A stretch of 64,000 bases of DNA from Rhabditoides inermis (lineage: Eukaryota > Nematoda > Chromadorea > Rhabditida > Rhabditidae), in contig CAWZYM010000387.1 of the NCBI GenBank assembly GCA_963966185.1, positions 237,501 through 301,500 on the forward strand. Direction: 5' to 3'. The first letter of the stretch is position 1, and every line of letters starts with the position of its first letter. Under the pieces are notes generated by a model, which saw only the letters and a list, made by a program, of their open reading frames with translations, ran no database searches and was not told the origin of the DNA. Shown in pieces: positions 58,759 through 64,000 of this stretch. Made by a program: the position numbers and the translations under genes.

Positions 58759-59604
58759 TCTTCTTTCTCTCTCCCTTTGCACGCCACAACATTTACACTG
58801 TTTTTCCCACTCCGACTATGAGATTACTGTAGCCACATGAAATGTATCTATCTGATCACAGTCAGTCTCTTGTGAGACCTTTTTTAAAGTTCGAAACGTA
58901 CACAACAAACTGGTAGGGTTGATCTGTTTTGATTTCACGAACCCGGAATAAAAAGTAATTGTGTATATCGCGCAGCAGTCTCGCCCGCCCCTGGCAAGGC
59001 ACCAGTCAGAGAGAGTCGACTGTTTATGACCGGCCCCTCCTCTCGCGCACCGGACCATGTGCCACTCTGCTCTTCCCTTTCACTCACATTGATTGTGCTT
59101 GTGTTCTCGCCTCGCCCCGCTGTTGCGCGTACTCGTACTGTTTCCAAAAATTCATTTGTTAGTGAACATCACATTGAGTTGTTTCTTTCTCTGTCTCTCA
59201 CAGTCTGTCTCTACTCTCTGCTCTTTCATTTTTCTTGCTCGCTCTCCACTCGCTATTTTTTTCTTGCAGTTGCGGGCGCGCCCCAAGTCCGCTGGTTCAC
59301 TTTTGTTTCGCAACACTCCGGTCACACAGTCTTCTGCCACTCGGCTCCTCCCCCACTCACTCACTCACTCACTCTGTTCTCGCCTCGCCTCGCGATTTTG
59401 CGCGAGCTGTTTTCAACTTCTCTGTGTTCTACTTCAAACATTTTTATACCGTACTCCAAAGTCCGTACGGCTACAGTACTCTCAATAAAACAATAATCCG
59501 TCTACCTTAAACTGTTCGCTCATTTTCGCATCACAACGCTTCTGTCGCACACTTTCTTCTCAGTGAGCATGTAGCTCTTCTCTCTCTATCTATCTCTCTA
59601 TCTA

Positions 59605-59647
<43 letters not shown>

Positions 59648-59968
59648 GCCTCTCACTCATCTCTCTTTCTCAGAAAGAAAGACGCTCTTCAGTGCGAAGG
59701 TAGTGTTAGTGTCTTCTCTTCTTAGTTCATAGTTAGTTTATAGTTAGTTTTTCTCTCTCTCTCTCTCTCTCTCTCTCCCTCTCTCTCTTTCACCCCTATT
59801 TCTCCTGCGTGCACCCTCATTACTCCCTCGTTTTGCCTCCGACACCTCTCCCTCATCCTCGAAAAAGGTCCGTCTTAGTCAGTAGCTAGTCTGCGCTCTC
59901 TAGAGTGTGAGACGCGCGCGCACTCTATATATACTTTCGATCTTGAAATGGGACATGTGACCAAAGGG
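57300..59968. repeat. tandem array unit 1 (about 2.55 kb)
   Basis: Marker GACATCGTCCGCGCGCGCGT at 57418 is preceded by CTCTATATATACTTTCGATC. A block at 58020-58225 encodes (plus strand) SCFLDGIRFSVSDYPY...; a diverged second copy lies near 58535-58650. A block starting ATGTATCTATCTGATCACAG (58842) recurs in unit 2. Ends with CT microsatellite and CGAAAAAGGTCCGTCTTAGT. No gene product recognised. Confidence 0.85.
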
Positions 59969-61764
59969 GACATCGTCCGCGCGCGCGTCGCGCCCTCTTT
60001 CGGCGGTCGCCGTCGCTCGCTCGAGGCAGCCACGTCCTCGCCCTTCTACCAGCACCTTCTTCTATATCGAATCTCTACGCTCTGAAAGTTTCACGTCTCT
60101 ATCTCTTTTCGCGTTCTCGCAACGCCTTTCGCAAGATGGCTTCTTTTTTCGCGCGACCGCGTTTTGCGCGCTCTCCAGCACCTTTCACAGGCCGCGCAGC
60201 GAGACGGCGTTTGCGCTGGCGTGTAGAGCGCGTTTGAATTAGTGTTTGACGCGAGGGTTGGCTCCATTCCGGCTACTTTCGACCCCTGAAACAAGGACCC
60301 GAAAATGGGAAAAATTTTCGATGCGCCCAGTTGTCTCGACTATTTTGCAATCGCACTCTAACCGTCTGCCGTACTCTCTCGCCTACCCCGCCGCGATTGA
60401 ATAGAGGCGATTTCTCTCTCCGAGTCACTCTTCTGGCGCTCGCCGCGGGCGTATCTTTGCGTTTCATGACATGAAATTTGACATGCACCTTCTACTCACG
60501 TCATCTGACGTCTCCTCCAATTTTCAGCGCATTTCGCCGACATTTGGCGACTTTACGCAGTAAAGGAGGCAGAATTGTCGTGTTTTCTCGACGGAATCAG
60601 ATTCTCCGTGTCAGATTACCCCTATTCCAATAGAAACATTTTCAAATTTGACCTCTACACGCCGGCTGGCACGCCATCGCGGGGTACACGGCGCCGAGGT
60701 GAGACTATGGCGGCGGGCTTCAAACAGAGTGAGGCGGTCGCAGTGGGTCACAGGGTCAACCGATTGGGGTGATCAATAGCTCTATCGATTCCTCTCGGCA
60801 ATCCGAGTCTCCCTATCCACTTCTTGTATCCTTATTTTGAGTTTCAGTACTCAATTTGAAGGTCACAATTTCGTTCACTACAGTGATGTATCTATCTGAT
60901 CACAGTCAGTCTCTTGTGAGACTTTTTTTAAAGTTCGAAACGTACACAACAAACTGGTAGGGTTGATCTGTTTTGATTTCACGAACCCGGAATAAAAAGT
61001 AATTGTGTATATCGCGCAGCAGTCTCGCCCGCCCCTGGCAAGGCACCAGTCAGAGAGAGTCGACTGTTTATGACCGGCCCCTCCTCTCGCGCACCGGACC
61101 ATGTGCCACTCTGCTCTTCCCTTTCACTCTCATTGATTGTGCTTGCGTTCTCGCCTCGCCTCGCTGTTGCGCGTACTCGTACTGTTTCCAAAACATCATT
61201 TGTTAGTGAACATCACTTTGAGTTGTTTCTTTCTCTGTCTCTCACAGTCTGTCTCTACTCTCTGCTCTTTCAGTTTTCTTTCTCGCTCTCCAATCGGTAT
61301 TTTTTTTGTCTTGCAGTTGCGGGCGCGCCCCAAGTCCGCTCACTCATTTTTGTTTCGCAATACACTGGTCACACAGTCTCCTGGCTTTTTTTTTCTTGCA
61401 GTTGCAGGCGCGCCCCAAGTCCGCTGGCTCACTTTTGTTTCGCAACACTCCGGTCACACAGTCTCCTGCCACTCGGCTCCTCCCCCACTCACTCACTCAC
61501 TCTGTTCTCGCCTCGCCTCGCGGTTTTGCGCGAGCTGTTTTCAACTTCTCTGTTCTACTTCAAACATTTTTATACCGTACTCCAAAGTCCGTACGGTTAC
61601 AGTACTCTCAATAAAACAATAATCCGTCTACCTAAAACTGTTCGCTCATTTTCGCATCACAACTCTTTCTCTGCCTCTCACTCATCTCTCTTTCTCAGAA
61701 AGAGAGACGCTCTTCAGTGCGAAGGTAGTGTCTTCTCTTCTTAGTTCATAGTTAGTTGATAGTT

Positions 61765-61834
<70 letters not shown>

Positions 61835-62011
61835 ACCCCTCTTTCTCCTGCGTGCACCCTCATTACTCCCTCGTTTTGCCTCCGACACCTCTCCCTCATC
61901 ATCGAAAAAGGTCCGTCTTAGTCAGTAGCTAGTCTGCGCCACCAGAGCGAGGTGAGGCGCCCGCGCGTATATATGGAAACGTAAGCCAAAAGGACCAAAG
62001 TGGACAAAGTG
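59969..62011. repeat. tandem array unit 2 (about 2.04 kb)
   Basis: Repeats unit 1 in order with small differences but lacks about 500 bp (the diverged second block). Contains a local duplication of the TTGCAGTTGCGGGCGCGCCC segment (61310 and 61398). Ends with a long CT tract (61768-61830). Confidence 0.85.
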
Positions 62012-63553
62012 GACATTGTCCGCGCGCGCGTCGCGCCCTCTTTCGGCGGTCGCCGTCGCTCGCTCGACGCAGCCACGTCTTCGCCCCTCTACCAGCACCT
62101 ACTTCTATATCGAATCTCTACGTCCTGAAAGTTTCACGTCTCTATCTCTTTTCGCATTCTCGCAACGCCTCTCGCAAAATGGCTTTTTTTTCGGTCCCCG
62201 TTACGCGACCCTGTTTTGCGCGCTCCCCAGCGCCTTTCACAGGACGCGCAGCGAGACGGCGTTTGCGCTGGCGTGTAGAGCGCATTTGAATTAGTATTGG
62301 ACGCGAGGGTTGGCACCATTCCGGCTACTTTTGACTCCTGAAACAAGGACTTGAAAATGGGAAAAATTCTCGATGCGCCCAGTTGTCTCAACTATTTTGC
62401 AATCGCACTCTAACCGTCTGCCGTGCTCTCTCGCCTACCCCGCCGCGATTGAATAGAGGCGATTTCTCTCTCCGAGTCACTCTTCTGGTGCTCGCCGCGC
62501 GCGTATCTTTGCGTTTCATGACATGAAATTTGACATGCACCTTCTACTCACGTCATCTGACGTCTCCTCCAATTTTCAGCACGTTTCGCCGACTTTTGGC
62601 GACTTTACACAGTAAAGGAGGCAGAATTGTCGTGTTTTCTCGACGGAATCAGATTCTCCGTGTCAGATTACCCCTACGCCAATAGAAACATTTCCAAATT
62701 TGACCTCTACACGCCGGCTGGCACGTCATCGCGGGGTACACGGCGCCGAGGTGAGACTATGGCGGCGGGCTTCAAACAGAGTGAGGCGGTCGCAGTGGGT
62801 CACAGGGTCAACCGATTGGAATGATCAATAGCTCTATCGATTCCTCTCGGCAATCCGAGTCTCCCTATCCACTTCTTGTTTCATAATTTTGAGTTTCAGT
62901 ACTCAATTTGAAGGTCACAATTTCGTTCACTACAGTGATAAAGAAAGTGAGGTTAAAAGTCTTTGTAATCATCCAATTTTTTCAAACAAAAAATTAAATG
63001 ATTCCTCTCGACCGTCCGGATCTCTCTTTCCTACTCATACCACATGAATTTCACTTTCAGTACTGAAAGTCTCTCTCTCTCTCTTTCTCACCATACCCCA
63101 TAGTCCGTGAGGCTACAGTACTATGCATCAAACAGCGCCGGTCGCACACGGCTCTCACTTACTCTCTTTTCTCTTTCCCTCTCCTTTATCCGGATTTATA
63201 AGCACTCTCTCTGTCCTCCATTCCCTGAATGTTATTTGTCTACCGTCCTTCAATTGCGGGCACGCCCCAAGTCCGCTCACTCATTTTTGTTTCGCAACAC
63301 TCCGGTCACACAGTCTTCTGCCACTCGGCTTCTCCCCAAATCACTCACTCACTTACTCATTCTGTTCTCGCCTCGCCTCGCTGTTTTGCGCAAGCTGTTT
63401 CCAACATTTCCGTTCTCAGTGAATATCAGTTCAAGATTGATCTCTCTGTCTCTTGCTCTCTCTATGTGCTCTCTCTTCTTACCGTGCTCACTCTATTCTC
63501 TGTTAGTCTCTTTCTCTCTTTCTCTCTTTCTCTCTCTCTCTCTTACTCTCTTA

Positions 63554-63587
<34 letters not shown>

Positions 63588-63712
63588 TTCTCTCTCTATT
63601 TTTTTCCTGCGTGCAACCTTATTTTCCCTCACCATAGTTAGTGCATAGTTAGTCTCTCTTTCTCTTTTTTCTCTCTCTTTCTCAGATCTTCTTTGTTCAT
63701 AAGTAGTTGATA

Positions 63713-63763
<51 letters not shown>

Positions 63764-63936
63764 CCCTCTTTCTCCTGCGTGCACCCTGATTACTCCCTCG
63801 TTTTGCCTCCGACACCTCTCCCTCATCCTCGAAAAAGGTCCGTCTTAGTCAGTAGCTAGTCACTTGCTCTCTCTAGAGTGCGCGCGAGCACTCTATATAT
63901 ACTTTCGATCTTGAAAGTGGACATGTGACCAAAGGG
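62012..63936. repeat. tandem array unit 3 (about 1.93 kb)
   Basis: Same order of blocks as units 1 and 2, but the ATGTATCTATCTGATCACAG block is missing. Two CT-rich tracts lie near 63500-63600 and 63716-63759. The promoter-proximal part is altered (ATATATGGAAACGTAAGCC in place of the TATATATACTTTCG form). Confidence 0.85.
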
Positions 63937-64000
63937 GACATCGTCCGCGCGCGCGTCGCGCCCTCTTTCGGCGGTCGCCGTCGCTCGCTCGACGCAGCCA
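63937..64000. repeat. tandem array unit 4, cut by window end
   Basis: Begins with the same GACATCGTCCGCGCGCGCGT marker. The array continues beyond the window. Confidence 0.8.

Noticed and set aside
59026..61744. Ser/Leu-rich frames of 156 and 224 residues in the tandem array
   Set aside because: They run through CT-rich DNA, are not preserved equally between units and have no recognisable domain.

Overview
This is a eukaryotic chromosome segment, almost certainly from a nematode. Genes have many short exons with GT-AG introns, some only about 40 nt long. The alpha-tubulin has nematode-type sequence choices. The window also holds a nematode-type vitellogenin, C6-domain secreted proteins, and a neuropeptide precursor of a type I associate with nematodes. 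The species cannot be fixed from sequence alone. There are no bacterial-style operons and no CRISPR array.

Layout. 0.2-4.5 kb: a KIAA0930-type gene (+), 5' end outside the window, with an antisense tRNA-Arg(CCU) in one intron and a 330-bp hairpin in another. 5.0-6.9 kb: a small secreted, ZP-like gene (-). 9.0-14.1 kb: a class B (secretin-family) GPCR (+). 15.1-20.1 kb: a complete ten-exon alpha-tubulin gene (-). 20.7-22.2 kb: a foldback element next to a 5'-truncated LINE. 22.7-27.0 kb: a secreted DM13-domain protein (+) whose largest intron holds three MITEs chained through TTTAAA junctions. 27.9-28.5 kb: a 72-residue neuropeptide precursor (-).

29.3-42.0 kb: a giant secreted mucin-like protein (about 4,150 residues by my splice model). 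It consists of a signal peptide, a C6-like cysteine domain, about 240 copies of a 16-residue Thr/Ser/Glu/Pro repeat and a second cysteine-rich segment. Two shorter paralogs lie at 44.3-45.3 kb and 50.7-51.5 kb. A GH56 hyaluronidase/chondroitin-hydrolase gene (46.6-50.4 kb) sits between them, with a 2.2-kb inverted-repeat element in one tiny intron. 51.6-55.5 kb: a damaged, 5'-truncated vitellogenin (-), abutting head-to-head a 5'-truncated trypsin-like protease fragment (+). 57.3-64.0 kb: a tandem array of 1.9-2.6-kb units rich in CT microsatellite that runs off the window.

The two most interesting signals are these. (1) The mucin and its paralog cluster: a short Thr/Ala tail in one member corresponds to an 11.5-kb repeat exon in another, with clear higher-order block duplications. 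(2) An apparently uncharacterised class of element found in introns of both the tubulin and hyaluronidase genes: ends ATATAAG(T/G)CG, two divergent tRNA-like heads in the middle, each followed by ATGTTTTGCCA and a row of small hairpins.

All exon models are by eye from splice consensus, reading-frame phase and remembered family sequences. No search or RNA evidence was available.
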